Of a DNA stretch of 64,000 nucleotides, positions 22,927 through 33,571 are shown one piece after another; position 1 is the first letter of the stretch, and every line of letters begins with the position of its first letter. The stretch comes from Kalmusia sp. IMI 367209 (Eukaryota; Ascomycota; Dothideomycetes; Pleosporales; Didymosphaeriaceae). The position numbers were made by a program, and so were the translations under genes. The DNA lies in assembly GCA_027946365.1 (NCBI GenBank), contig JAPEUQ010000018.1:744001-808000 (forward strand). Reading direction: 5' to 3'. Under the pieces are notes generated by a model. It was not told where the DNA came from. It saw only the letters and a program-made list of their open reading frames with translations, and searched no databases.

Positions 22927-23395
22927 GTTGCGTCGAGGAAGCTAATGTCAACGAGAAAAGATACCTGCTGTACCTTGCTTGCATCTCAGCCTGCTTTTTG
23001 ATTGAAATAGCTGTAAGGCCGCCTTGCGGTCCCGCGCGTGGGTCACGTCGTTTGCCTGGCGGGTAGACGCGGAGGTGGCGCGGCCGGCTAATCACGACGA
23101 CCGTGTGACCCCCACCCACCTTTGGCAATATCCTGCGAGACCTCGCTCCATCACTGTTACATTCTGTCCCGACGCTTCTGCTGGGGCGGGAACCCTATCT
23201 CCAAGTCAAAGTGGATCCTCTCAGGCATGCGTCAACTTGCTCTCAGCTGGCTCGGACTCCGAAATAGATGGAAGTGTATATTCCGCGGACCTATCAGACA
23301 ATACAATGCACATTCATCACATTGCGCAGACGAACCAATGAGTTGCGCAATAGCGTGCAGCTGAAAAACCACGCTTACGCCAGGCTATCCAGCTT
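22927..23395. other. intergenic, nothing recognised
   Basis: Promoter of the GNAT gene and 3' flank of the UstYa-like gene. No supported exon. Confidence 0.4.
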
Positions 23396-24299
23396 CTACT
23401 CTGAGAAGGGATCCTTGTGGCCCCACTTCTCAAAGTACGCGTTCGACACCTCGTAGTACGGAGACTCTGGCGGGCAGAAGGCGTATTGCTCCAGCGGGTG
23501 TACGACGGGTCGAAAGTCGCCGAACTGAGAGTAGCAGGCATGCCGCTCCGGCGCTTTAATCCACTTGATGAGCTGATCCCAGTCTCGACACATGACCATC
23601 TGATCAGCACCTGGGAACTTCCCAACCTGGGAATACAACGGCGTATCGTCTGCCCTGCATACGATGTCCTGGCGGAACGAGTCGATGCAGTGCTCGAAGT
23701 GCTCCCATGGCACAGTCGTCTTGCCGTTGTGGTACATCTCTTTGCCGAATTTTCGCAGGTTTTTCTTTTGCAAGCGTGAGAGACGGACTACACAGTAGGA
23801 TTTCGCACACTTACCAAGCAGTGGATCTCGTGGAGAGCTTTGATGAAATAGATGCCTTTTGAATCGTCCCACGGAAATCGGGCAGACCTTGGAAGATCGT
23901 GCTCGCGGGCATACTCGTCGCTGAATTGCACGGCCACGGCATCCGTATTCAGCTCATCCCACAACTCATCTGCGAGGGTCTCGTTGTCTCCCCAGTACTC
24001 ATTGTCAGGCCTGTTCAGACGCGGCGTATCAAACGCTAGTCCGCCTTATAACCATGTTAGATCTATGCCTCGTACATCGTGGGGGAAAAAGAATTACTGA
24101 ATGTTGAGCGCTTGATAGTGCTCTGAACGTTGACCACTTGTCGCCACATGAAAATATTCAATAATGAAGAAATAGCGAGTAGTATTGTCAAGATGGTTGC
24201 AACATTCCAGGTAGTGCCGCATCGTGCCGGTTTTACTTGAAAGATCTGTTCTTCTTCGTCATGTGTATCGGCGACTGGCTGGTACTTTGTGGACTTCAT
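23396..24299 (-). CDS. UstYa-like (DUF3328) RiPP/secondary-metabolite oxidase-type protein
   Basis: Exons 24299-24098, 24044-23815 and 23764-23396 give 266 aa; introns of 53 and 50 nt keep frame. An N-terminal cytosolic leader (MKSTKYQPVADTHDEEEQ) precedes one membrane anchor (WNVATILTILLAISSLLNIF). The lumenal domain has the two family HxxHC motifs: HEIHC (split by the second intron) and HFEHC, followed by IDSFRQDIVC. UstYa-family proteins catalyse copper-dependent oxidative steps, such as macrocyclising ether or C-C bonds in fungal RiPPs (ustiloxin, phomopsin, asperipin types). All expected landmarks are present. Its start lies 410 bp from, and divergent to, the repeat precursor gene at 24710, the arrangement expected for a RiPP locus. 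Confidence 0.9.
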
Positions 24300-24709
24300 G
24301 TTGAAGGTAGCCCAGGTCTACTCGGACCGCAATGAAAGTAAGGATTTGAATGCTCTTTCAAGCAAGGTACGTGTGTTCTTTCTGGAAGTAAGGCAAAGGT
24401 GGACGCCAGTGCAGGATGGGGAAAGTCAGCTACGGAAAATAAAAGGTTGTGGCCGATAATACAGAGGGGGAGGGCGCGATGGCAAACCGGTGTTTGCCTC
24501 AGCTGAGCCTTATCAAACCTTGCCATAGCCTAGTGTCTTACATGCGAGGCAATGTGACAATGACATTAGGCGCCAATATACCCCTACACAGCTCACTAGG
24601 AACCATCAAGTTTGGGCATATATGCTGCCTCATGCTCCAGTATCTTTGCTCGCCGATTTGCTTCCTCACAGCCTCATCTCAACCTTCCCACAAGTACCCC
24701 ACACGGATC
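24300..24709. promoter_or_regulatory. divergent promoter of UstYa-like gene and repeat precursor
   Basis: A 410-bp spacer shared by the two divergent genes, so co-expression is plausible. CATATATG near 24617 could act as a TATA element for the precursor. Confidence 0.35.
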
Positions 24710-24977
24710 ATGCGTTACCTAGGCCTTCTGATCACCGCCACGGCGGCCGTGGTCTCGGCGGCCGTCCTACCCAGCCATCAAATGGTTTCCGTGAGTGTCT
24801 GATTGAGCTGTAGGCGATGCAAATACTGATGAATCGGAGCGTGAACTGGCCAACATCGAAACAGAGCTCAACGTACCTCCAACGATAAACAACGACAAGA
24901 AGCGAGAAGTTGCGAGCATAGATTCAGAGCTTGCAGAACCTCCAGCCATATCCAATCACAAGAAGCGGGAGGATTGA
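24710..24977 (+). CDS. Putative Kex2-processed repeat precursor peptide (RiPP precursor candidate)
   Basis: Exon 1 is 24710-24790 and exon 2 is 24840-24977, with a 49-nt intron (GTGAGT donor, TACTGAT branch, GGAG acceptor); 72 aa. MRYLGLLITATAAVVSA is a clean signal peptide. Exon 2 is Arg plus two tandem 21-residue repeats and a final Glu-Asp. Each repeat has the pattern E-[LV]-A-x-I-[ED]-[TS]-E-L, two variable residues, P-P-x-I-x-N-x, then KKR, a Kex2-type dibasic site. Secretion signal plus Kex2-bounded repeats beside a UstYa-like gene is the hallmark of dikaritin-type precursors. Unusually, the repeats contain no aromatic or Cys residue, so the usual Tyr/Phe crosslink is impossible. Exact core ends are unknown. 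The intron is the least certain part; without it the frame closes after 33 codons. Confidence 0.72.
24843..24968 (+). repeat. two tandem 63-nt coding repeats in the precursor
   Basis: Units 24843-24905 and 24906-24968 encode the two 21-residue repeats, with 11 of 21 residues identical and most other changes conservative. DNA has drifted more than the protein (AAGAAGCGA versus AAGAAGCGG), which suggests selection on the peptide. Confidence 0.75.
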
Positions 24978-25398
24978 GGATCGCAAGGCTGTGGCGTGGA
25001 TCTTGGCCCGTTACGGCACGGATACGGAGCGGACATAACGTAGGAGGGGGTTTGAAACCGGGGGTCTGATTGGCTATTTGTAACTACTTGCGCTCCAATG
25101 ATGCTGTCAATGCATGTTCCCGTCTCCTGCGTATTTGCACGCCATTGCATGGGGGGCCTGGCAAGGGCGGGAAAGGCAGCGACAAATAAATGTCTTTCGT
25201 TCTTAGGGCTTTTGCCAACCCCGGCGGCGAGCCCCGGTGCTTCGCGGGCACATTATGCCGAAGCGATAGCCACGCCGTATGCGAGCCGGTCAGCCATGTC
25301 ATGCTCCAGGTCTTCTAAGCTTCTCCGCCTTTCCAAGGCTCCCACTCAAGCTTTCCCGCGTGGCTTGCAGCTGCTCCAATTGCTTCTCTTAGCGCACA
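24978..25398. other. intergenic, nothing recognised
   Basis: 3' flank of the precursor and promoter of the next rhodopsin-fold gene. Confidence 0.4.
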
Positions 25399-26655
25399 AT
25401 GTCGACTGCGGCCGACGAGAGCTCACCGTCACCAGTGCGACCCTTCAGCCCAAAAGCCACTGTGAATATCGTCACCTGGTTGCTTCTGGTCGTATCTACA
25501 GTGGCCGTCCTCGTCCGCGTTACGATTAAACGCGTCACGGCGAAGCGCTTACACATTGACGACGTGCTCGCCATCCTCTCCGTCGTAAGTCGATTGAGAA
25601 GCATTTCGATCTTCTTTTGACGAGGGTGCAGGTCACTCATGTTGGGTCGGGAGCTGCGACGACAATCGCATCCAACAACGCAGCCTTCAATGGCGTCACG
25701 TTGAGCGACTACCAGAGAAGACGCTTCGCACAAGTGAGTGAGCCTTTGCTGAAGTCCGACTCGATCACCTACAAATCTAAACATGCGCAGAGTCTTTTCG
25801 CATCAAACTTTCTCTTCATCGCAACCGTGTGCTTTGCAAAAACGTCCATACTCACGCTGTTCAACATCATCACAGAAAGCAAGGTACATCGCCAGGTTGG
25901 GCTCTACTTGAACATCCTCATTGTCCTGTGGGCTTCGGTATCATGTCTGGCGCTTGGCTTTACGTGCAAAGTACCAAGACCCTGGGATACGGTGCCGGCT
26001 TGCCGTAGTGAGGTCTGTTCTTGAACCTTAGCATCTTCTCATCTGACCTTGTCGCAGGTGAATTTCTGGTATGCCTTTGAGTCCTTGAACATCGCGACGG
26101 ACTGCATTATCATTGGATACACCGTATTCATCGTCTGGCCTCTACAGATGCCCCGATCAAGAAAATTCATCGTTCTGGGTTGCTTTGGGGCCCGTATCTT
26201 GTAAACGCTACCCAAAAGCCAATCTTATGACTATGCTAATCCCCCATCAAGCGATGTAGCCGCGACCATTGTTCAAATGGATTTTACAAAGTCTTTCGAC
26301 GCCTCTGTCATGTCAAAGAATTTATGGACTTGGATGTAAGCTAGACATTGCAAACGGCCGAGCGAACCATTTGAACATCCATATTGACAGATTTGACAGG
26401 CTGGTAACGCAGCTGGTCCAGTGTATCACGATCATCACTTCCTGCATTCCTTACATGCGGCCCCTCCTTGACGCCCTTCCGTCTGGCATGCTCATGAGCG
26501 ATGAAATGCGGAGAAAGGATCGCGTGGCAGGACCTAAGGACAGCACGTATGTTAGGATGGCAGACTACGGATATGTCTTGAAGAGCACAACGAGTGGGCG
26601 GGAAGCTGGCGCTTCGCGTTCAGCCGCAAATAGCACCACTTCAAATGCCCAGTAA
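25399..26655 (+). CDS. Second fungal rhodopsin-fold integral membrane protein
   Basis: Exons 25399-25584, 25632-25733, 25791-26012, 26058-26200, 26252-26335 and 26400-26655 sum to 993 nt (330 aa). Same family as the gene at 15298: TM1 (VNIVTWLLLVVSTVAVLVRV), RLHIDDVLAILSV, SLFASNFLFIATVCFAKTSI, ALGFTCKVPRPWDT, NFWYAFESLNIATDCIIIGY, QLVQCITIITSCIPYMRPLL. The C-terminal tail is short and Ser/Thr-rich. The last intron has two AGs nine bases apart (26390, 26399). Both keep frame, so two isoforms differing by three residues are possible. The role of this membrane family in metabolite loci is unknown. Confidence 0.87.
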
Positions 26656-27408
26656 AAACAGCTGGAACGTCACGTTTATGAGTAATGGTTTTCACATGAA
26701 CATGTATATACAGCCAACATCTACATCAAATCGAATGTATGAGCGATCTGGCCTTAATCTAAAACGTGCGTCTTGGGTCAATCGATCCGCTTCCATGGGA
26801 GGCTCGGACCTGCTTCGCCTTGGGGAAGTACCATGTCGATTGTACCATCGTTCTCTGGCTTTTTATCAAGCGAAATGGCGTATATGACCCTGCAATCAGC
26901 GGCGGCCCACATGTTTGTGGGCTGATGCACGCATAAAGATACGAATGAAACACGAGGGTTCTGCACGGGTCACACCAACCGGTTCGCCCGCAAAGTTTCA
27001 GTCGGGTATCGAATCCATTCGGGGACACGGGTTATTCCCGCAGCTTGCGTCTTCGGTAGGATCACTCGGGTGGCTTTACGACAAGGTTCCGATTCGAGCA
27101 TTCCCGCACGGCGTATGCACGTCGCCGCAATAGCTTGACAAGAGATAAGCAAATGCCAATAAAATGCTAACGTGGCTGCTATGGTTGCGGTGAGGGTTGC
27201 GATCGCCTCCGTGCAGACCCTGTCAGGCCCAACATTATTACGAGGATGCAGTATGCAAGGCCAATCTAAATAGGTTGGTAGTACGGAACCGCGAGGATGG
27301 ATCATCTCCGCTCTCTCCGCTCCATACGCGAGACAAGTTCTCTTTGCCCTACCAGGCCTATCTTTACCACGTGAGAGTTTTGCGTTCCTGTCTTCTCTCA
27401 ACTTCGCG
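26656..27408. other. intergenic, nothing recognised
   Basis: About 750 bp between two plus-strand genes. No supported exon. Confidence 0.4.
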
Positions 27409-29566
27409 ATGGAACTTGAGCATATGCAGAAGAATGGCCTACAGGGTGTCGAGACGTTCGATAGAGAGAGCAGCGCAAATGAAATCGGCGCGGACACAGT
27501 CTATTTGGCCCGGACTGGCAAGAAGCAGGTGCTCAAGGTAAAGACGCCTGCACTTCACAACGAGAACGCGAGGCTAAATCCGTTACGCAGAGACGGTTTG
27601 GACTTGTTTCTATGATTGGTTTCACTGCTGGTCTTATGTGCACCTGGGAAGGAGTCCTTGGGTACGTGAAAAAGCCTGATACGGTTTCCGTCAACTGCAC
27701 TTACTTACTGGTCTTATTATAGGGCGTTCACTCTCGGGCTAACAAAGTATGTCACTCATGTTACGCAAACTCCGCAAATGTGCTGCAGTACTCATCACAT
27801 TAATTCAGTGGAGGACCTGCAGGCCTGATATACGGCTTTTTGCTTACATGGATTGGAACGCTCTCCGTGACCGGCGTCATGGGAGAGCTTGCTTCGATGA
27901 TGCCTACAGCCGGAGGACAGTATCACTGGATTGGGGTCCTAGCACCCGACAGCTGTAAACGGTTCTTAAGCTATGTCGCTGGTAAAGTTCATTTCATCTA
28001 CATTACAAACTTACTGATAGCTGACAATGCTCAAGGTTGGATCACAGTGGCAGGGTGGACCCTTGGTACTTCAGCTGCAGCGTTCACTTCCAGCTCAATG
28101 ATACAAGCTTTGATAATCCTGAACAAACCTGGTAAGCTCGCTTAAAAATGCATCTGGACATTGAAGCTCTGCAACATATCTCGCTCTATCCAGCTTCATC
28201 CATGCTTACTCTTCCCGTCCGACATGGGCACGTTGTCTAACATAGATGCTAATACCATTTTCAGACTATGTGCCTGAACGATGGCACAACACGCTCTTAT
28301 TCTGGGGAATGTTGACGATCGCCCTTGCCCTCAATACAGTCCTAGGAAGAGCACTTCCAGCCATCGAAATCCTCATCTTGATACTACATATTCTCGGTTT
28401 TTTTGCCATTATTATACCTCTGGCCTACTTGGCACCGACGACACATCCTGCTGCGGTTTTCACAACGTGGAACAACGGTGGTGGATGGTATTCAACAGGA
28501 GTCGCTTTCTTCATTGGCCTACTTGGAAATGTGTCAGCATTTGTGGGTTCGTAACTGCTCTTGATCTCCTGGAATGTTCGGTCAGCTAACCATCCAATTC
28601 GTATGCGTATAGGCACCGACGGTCCAATTCACGTAAGGTGCCCCTTCCTGAGCCTTGGCCATCATTCCTAAGCTACGTCTAGATGTCAGAAGAAGTGCAG
28701 AATGCATCCTTGAACGTACCTCGCGCAATGACTGCTAGTATATTCATCAATGGCTTCCTCGCTTTTGGTGTTCTGCTCACCGTCCTTTTCCACTCGGGCA
28801 GTCTCCAGGAGGCTATGAAATCTCCAACAGGGTTCCCGTTCATTGCAATATTCGAGATCGGCACCGGATCGAAAGCTGCCGCCACTGTTATGACTACAGT
28901 GATTTTAACACTCCAACTGTGCGCTGCCACAGGTGGCATGGCGTCTGCTTCGAGAATGGCATGGGCTTTCGCGCGTGATCGTGGACTTCCCGGTCACTCC
29001 AAGCTTATCAAGGTACGTAAGTGTTGAGTTGAGTTGCAAGGCTTTTGTGTTCTGCCTATCTTAAATTACTTTCTAGACCATCCACTGATGAAAAAAAGGT
29101 CGATCGACGCACTAGTATCCCAATTCTCGCCGTCCTGTCTATCTTCACGTTCGCCGTACTGCTAGGACTCATCAATATCGGAAGCTCAACCGCTTTTGGC
29201 GCCTTCTTCTCCATGGCTGCAGAGAGCTTCTACACCTCGTACCTCATCGTCTGTACTCTTCTGCTCTGGCGACGGCTTCGAGGCGATATCAAGGAGCCCA
29301 GCAATGATGCCGTTCTACAAGGTGATGGAGTGCTTCAATGGGGCAACTGGAGATTGAAAGGCACCATCGGAACCGCGAACAACATTGTGGCTTTTTGTTA
29401 CTTGATAATAATCGCGTTCTTCGGTTACTGGCCCACACACTTGCCAGTAAATGCGGTGAATATGAACTATAGCGCCCTGGTTACAGGAACGGTAGCGATT
29501 GCTAGTCTATTGTACTACTTTACCCGGGCGAAAAAATGGTACACCGGCCCCGTAGTCGAGATATAA
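27409..29566 (+). CDS. Amino-acid/GABA/choline-type permease (APC superfamily)
   Basis: Plasma-membrane uptake carrier. Nine exons (27409-27537, 27591-27661, 27723-27746, 27809-27981, 28036-28131, 28265-28546, 28613-28632, 28683-29012, 29099-29566) sum to 1593 nt (530 aa). Landmarks: RRFGLVSMIGFTAGLMCTWE (TM1), GGPAGLIYGFLLTWIG, GELASMMPTAGGQYHW (the APC consensus in TM3), WITVAGWTLGTSAAA, SAFVGTDGPIHMSEEV, ASRMAWAFARDRGLPG, RRTSIPILAVLSIF. This matches fungal GABA/choline permeases (Uga4/Hnm1-like); the exact substrate is uncertain. Two exons are only 24 and 20 nt. The intron 28132-28264 is long (133 nt) for this genome but has normal ends. Confidence 0.92.
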
Positions 29567-29933
29567 CATGCTTCTCGGGTCTCAGGAGGATAAATTGCTT
29601 CAATATAAAGTTGTGCCTAGGGGCTTGTTGTATGTCGCAAGGGAAGAAATAACTGGGATAAGTCAAGACGAATCCAATCAATACATGTAGGAGAGCAAAT
29701 AATAGAGTTGCTCAACTGACTTGCTGGCCCCAACAACAGTGGAAAGATTTTCACCATCGTATCTATTCATACATCGGGCACAAATCCATGGATACAGTCT
29801 ACAAAAAGTTAAAACGCCACTTATACATGAAATAGGATTCTTCAAGTCCAAACTTCTGAAGTTCAGTACAAGCGAAATTGGACCATTTCTATTATACTAC
29901 TTACTTGCCGCCATTGTCCTCTTCATCCACCAT

Positions 29934-30540
29934 CTAAATACAGCCCTTAGCTCCCACCCTGTTCGCCCTATACTTCCTACACTTCCTCGCCAAGACCCAA
30001 AATACGCCCACTACGATCGTTGTACTAGCTACAACCACCACAACCATGCCAGCCTTGTTTGCAATACTCGAATACTCGTTCTTGGCAGCTTCCAGCGGCG
30101 TCTACACCTCGTGAAAAGTGACGTTGGTTGCCTGACTATAGGGCACGAGGTCCGGGACAGAGACTGTTGGAGGGGCATAGACGGGACTGGTTCGGTTGGG
30201 TTCGTATTTATGGCAAGATGCGGTCAGTGTGGGGTTGGCATCAGGGAGAATGGAAATTTCGCAGGCGCAATTCCCAAGTTGAGGTGTATCAGTGTGTGTT
30301 TATGTTGTGCGCAATTGCTGTACGTGCCATTGTATACAGGCACATAGAGCCGGGTGTGCACGGAGACGCTGCATTTGCAGTCCGCAGTTCAAACCGGCCC
30401 GGCGGACGTCGGTGGAGACATCGTATTGATAGAGAACTTTAATGCTGAGGGTAGCTAGGTGTAGGGATAGAAAGGTGCCACGTTGGCTGGGTCTGTTGTG
30501 TTGCGTAGATTTGATCGACAGTTGGTTACGGGATCGACTA
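29934..30540 (-). pseudogene. Possible decayed membrane-anchored extracellular protein
   Basis: Minus-strand fragments read like a secreted protein with a C-terminal anchor: a Cys-containing stretch (TADCKCSVSVHTRLYVPVYN), then NCACEISILPDANP with NRT and NVT sequons, then a transmembrane segment (GMVVVVVASTTIVVGVFWVL) and basic tail ending at 29934. Stops interrupt it (TAG near 30112 and others upstream) and the frame shifts near 30290. It could also be a gene with introns I did not resolve. No family recognised. Confidence 0.3.
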
Positions 30541-30779
30541 TCTCGGCTTGGGAGAGTGAGGAGGTAGGAAGAGTGCTATCATATACAATTAAATTGAGAT
30601 ATGAAAAAAGCATTGTGCGGTGAGCTTCTGCGGAGAGCAGTGTTCTAAAAGGAACTAAAGGCTTTGGTTGTCAGAACAAGAACCGATCCATTGACTAAAA
30701 GCTGTGTTGAAGTCTCTATCCTGTGCAATTACTAGACTTTTTAACTGGATATCCCCAACTTGTCTTCTCCGTGCGCATT

Positions 30780-31124
30780 CTACGGACGCATATCAAACGA
30801 CACCTTCTCCTTTCTTAATTTCGTGCGTCCAGGCACCCGGACAAATCCTTCAACCTGCATCTCCACGTCCCTACTAACACTCGCCTCTACTTCCGCAATT
30901 TGCGCTTTGTCTTCCTTTGTCTGACGTCGCCTCTCTTTGCATGGTTTGATCGTGTACAGGTAGGTGAGCCAAAGGGTGAATGAGATGAAGAACGGTGCGA
31001 AAAAGCACATAGGGATGAAGGCCGCAAGCGGGATAGGTCCCACGGATGGTGGTAGCTTTTCCACAGGTGAGAAACTGGAGGATTTGTCGCGCGGGGCGAA
31101 GTACTCCATCGCCATGGCTTGCAT
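30780..31124 (-). CDS. Small single-pass membrane protein, hypothetical
   Basis: A 114-codon ORF from ATG 31124. A short N-terminal segment is followed by a hydrophobic stretch (PLAAFIPMCFFAPFFISFTL, then WLTYLYT), then a basic-acidic coiled tail (KERRRQTKEDKAQIAEVEAS). No signal-peptide cleavage site is evident. Not a family I recognise. It may have more exons. Confidence 0.45.
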   Translation of the reverse strand: MQAMAMEYFAPRDKSSSFSPVEKLPPSVGPIPLAAFIPMCFFAPFFISFTLWLTYLYTIKPCKERRRQTKEDKAQIAEVEASVSRDVEMQVEGFVRVPGRTKLRKEKVSFDMRP

Positions 31125-32103
31125 GGTTTTTGGTGTTCGACGTTGGTGACTGGCGTGAGCTCTTGATTGGTGACCAGAATTGACGTCCGTCGATGCAATT
31201 ATCCCTTCGAAGCACAGTGCAGCTGAGCAGATCCAATGACTGTTGTACTAGCAGAGGTTGGGACTTCGCCCGTTGAAGGTGATATGTGAGAATTGAATTA
31301 TTAGTGCGGTGGGTCGAAGACAAAGAATTGACGTTTGCGACAATGGAATGGTGGCGGGTGATCTCAGCGTGGAATGTGAAACGCGACATGTCTGTTTGTT
31401 GAATAAAGGTTGGTCCTAAAATAGCAACTTATAAAACGCGAACTGAGCGTTAACGATCGCTTAAAGTATATTGGATCACGTGATCATAACTCAGAACATC
31501 ATACATCGAATATGTGCTAGTGAGATATATAACTTTGGCTTTACCACTAGAGCGTCGCCTTTAAAAGTCTAGGTATACAAAAGGCTCAAGCATTCGACGC
31601 TACTAAGCCACGTACGCAAAACGGGGTGTGAAAGATATTTCGTACGATGGAAGTATCCTACTTGTGCAGAATGCCTCGTGAGATTTCTCAAACTCTGATA
31701 CGCTGTATCACCCTCCTACACATAACGGGGCCTGAGGCAATACCGACCTGATACGTACGGCTAGACTCGGAGCGAAATATAGTTTTAGCCTCCGAGTGTT
31801 TTCTGGGCCTAGAACAGAGATAGGGCCGGAAAAACAAATGATGATCCCATCAACATCTCGATGTCCTCTCATCAACAAAGAGACACCAGATCTCGCAGGA
31901 AGCTTTAAGACAGCTAATAACAGGTCACTTGAATGGAATACTTGAGATAGACGTACAATAAAAAGGGAGAAGAATTAAAGACGTGAGTCAACTGTGATAT
32001 TACTTGACCAGGGTCTCCATCATTGAATTGCAAAGTATCTACGATCCCGATGTATAGAAATAGAAGATAAGATACCGGAGAAGAATTTTTGTCGACATTT
32101 AAA

Positions 32104-32203
32104 AAGAAATTACTTCTGGGTTTCAAACAAGAAATTACTTCTGGGTTTCAAACAAGAAATTACTTCTGGGTTTCAAACAAGAAATTACTTCTGGGTTTCA
32201 AAC
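32104..32203. repeat. minisatellite, four perfect 25-bp copies
   Basis: Four identical head-to-tail units at 32104-32128, 32129-32153, 32154-32178 and 32179-32203; each begins AAGAAATTAC and ends GGGTTTCAAAC. Perfect identity suggests recent expansion. Confidence 0.95.
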
Positions 32204-33378
32204 AATAAGCTCTGAATGAAGATAAGAATGCTTTTAGACGACGGTTTACTAGTAGTGACAGTATCGTAAGATTCTAACAGGACCATTTCGCCAGTCAGCT
32301 TCGAGATCGACGAGTAGAAAAGGGACCTGAAACATCAAACTTTGTTTTCAATCCCTTTTTTTGACTAGGTGTTCAAAGAAGTTGTATTTCTCATGGAAAG
32401 TACGAGATCGCTGAAGCACAGGCCTCGGGGCAGCGACGTCCGGGATGTTAATATGAATAGAATCTTTCTGTAGCCAAAGCTCGTTGTGATCCGCCATCGC
32501 ATTACCTGTAGCAGAATGTGCTGACTGGTCTACTGCGCTCGTCACCTGTGACGAGGGAAGTTGTGCATCATGTACCCGTAGTGCGTACGGCAGTGCAGGG
32601 AGTGTTTTGACCTTTCCGGATTGCGAGCTCTGGCCACCATTCGTTGAAGTATGAGCCGTCTGGAAAGACCAAATGTGTTGAGACTAGTCTGAAGGGTTTA
32701 CTATTGCTTTCAACGCCCTCTTTAATGAAGTAGCGTAGGTATACTATGCATGGCGTGATGCATCATTATGTAATCACCACAATCTGGGTTCAGAGGATTA
32801 GAGAAGCTGTGATATGCCACGGTACTACAATATAGAGATATAGGCTTAAGGGGAAGCTGGGCAGAGGTTACTCTATGTTGCGCTAGCCTTTCTCGCCAAT
32901 GAGTGTCATACCAGCTGCTGAATTTCTCAATAACAAAGAAATATCAATTATTCAATCGAGACTCCAAAACTAGCTTTGGGATCTTGGGCATGTTATGAAC
33001 CTCAATCCCCTGCCAAAGCAAAGGATGTTGCGAATTTGAAAACCCTCAAAGGATCTACAATAATTCCTGAGAGTGTGGAGGTATGTTTTCTCCGAAATTC
33101 AAGTGTTAACTATTATATCATCAGGCGGTCTCACTATCGCTCTGCTTCCTCCATCTACGCCCCAATGGTGAATCAAAAGATGGCCTTGGACTCTCACGAG
33201 CACGCGGACTTGAAACATTCTGTAGGTCATCTCGCCTAGTGCGCTCTTCCGCATCTTTCTATGTCTGATCATAGGACCTCTTATCTGTCAAGTCAACTAC
33301 ATGTAGCTTTACTGACTCGAGAGATCGAAACCTGGAAGGCTGAGGAATTTGCACTTCCAGTCTCACTTCTTCTCCGTA

Positions 33379-33571
33379 TTAGATCACGGAGTGGCCGAAG
33401 GGACACCATTTGCGCGTAGTACTAGGCTTCTCAGTCGGTGGAGGGTAGTTCGTATGGCGACCCCTATTGCGTACATGGACGCCGGACCAAGTCGCGGCGG
33501 CGATGATGGTCATGCAAACTGCAGCGATGAAACTTCCTACGAAAGTCTTTGCTTTGATGTTGTCCTCAATT
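33379..33571 (-). CDS. C-terminal exon of a small membrane protein, 5' end unresolved
   Basis: Minus strand 33571-33379 is open and reads like a real protein end: IEDNIKAKTFVGSF, a transmembrane segment (IAAVCMTIIAAATWSGV), a basic edge (HVRNRGRH) and a Pro/Thr/Lys tail ending CPFGHSVI. A plausible acceptor (AAAAAAG) precedes it at 33572 and a CAG|GTATGT donor lies at 33680, but I could not find an upstream exon with an ATG in frame. It may be a gene fragment. Confidence 0.3.

Noticed and set aside
24791..24813. A 23-nt intron (GTGAGT to CTGTAG) in the precursor gene
   Set aside because: Too short and it shifts the repeats out of frame; the 49-nt intron ending at 24839 keeps frame and has a branch site.
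28132..28264. Long permease intron considered as a third stwintron
   Set aside because: It removes in frame in one step with normal ends and no internal AG is followed by a donor remainder such as TGAGT.
29721..30347. Plus-strand 208-codon frame
   Set aside because: Composition is not protein-like; the minus strand has sequons and a membrane segment.
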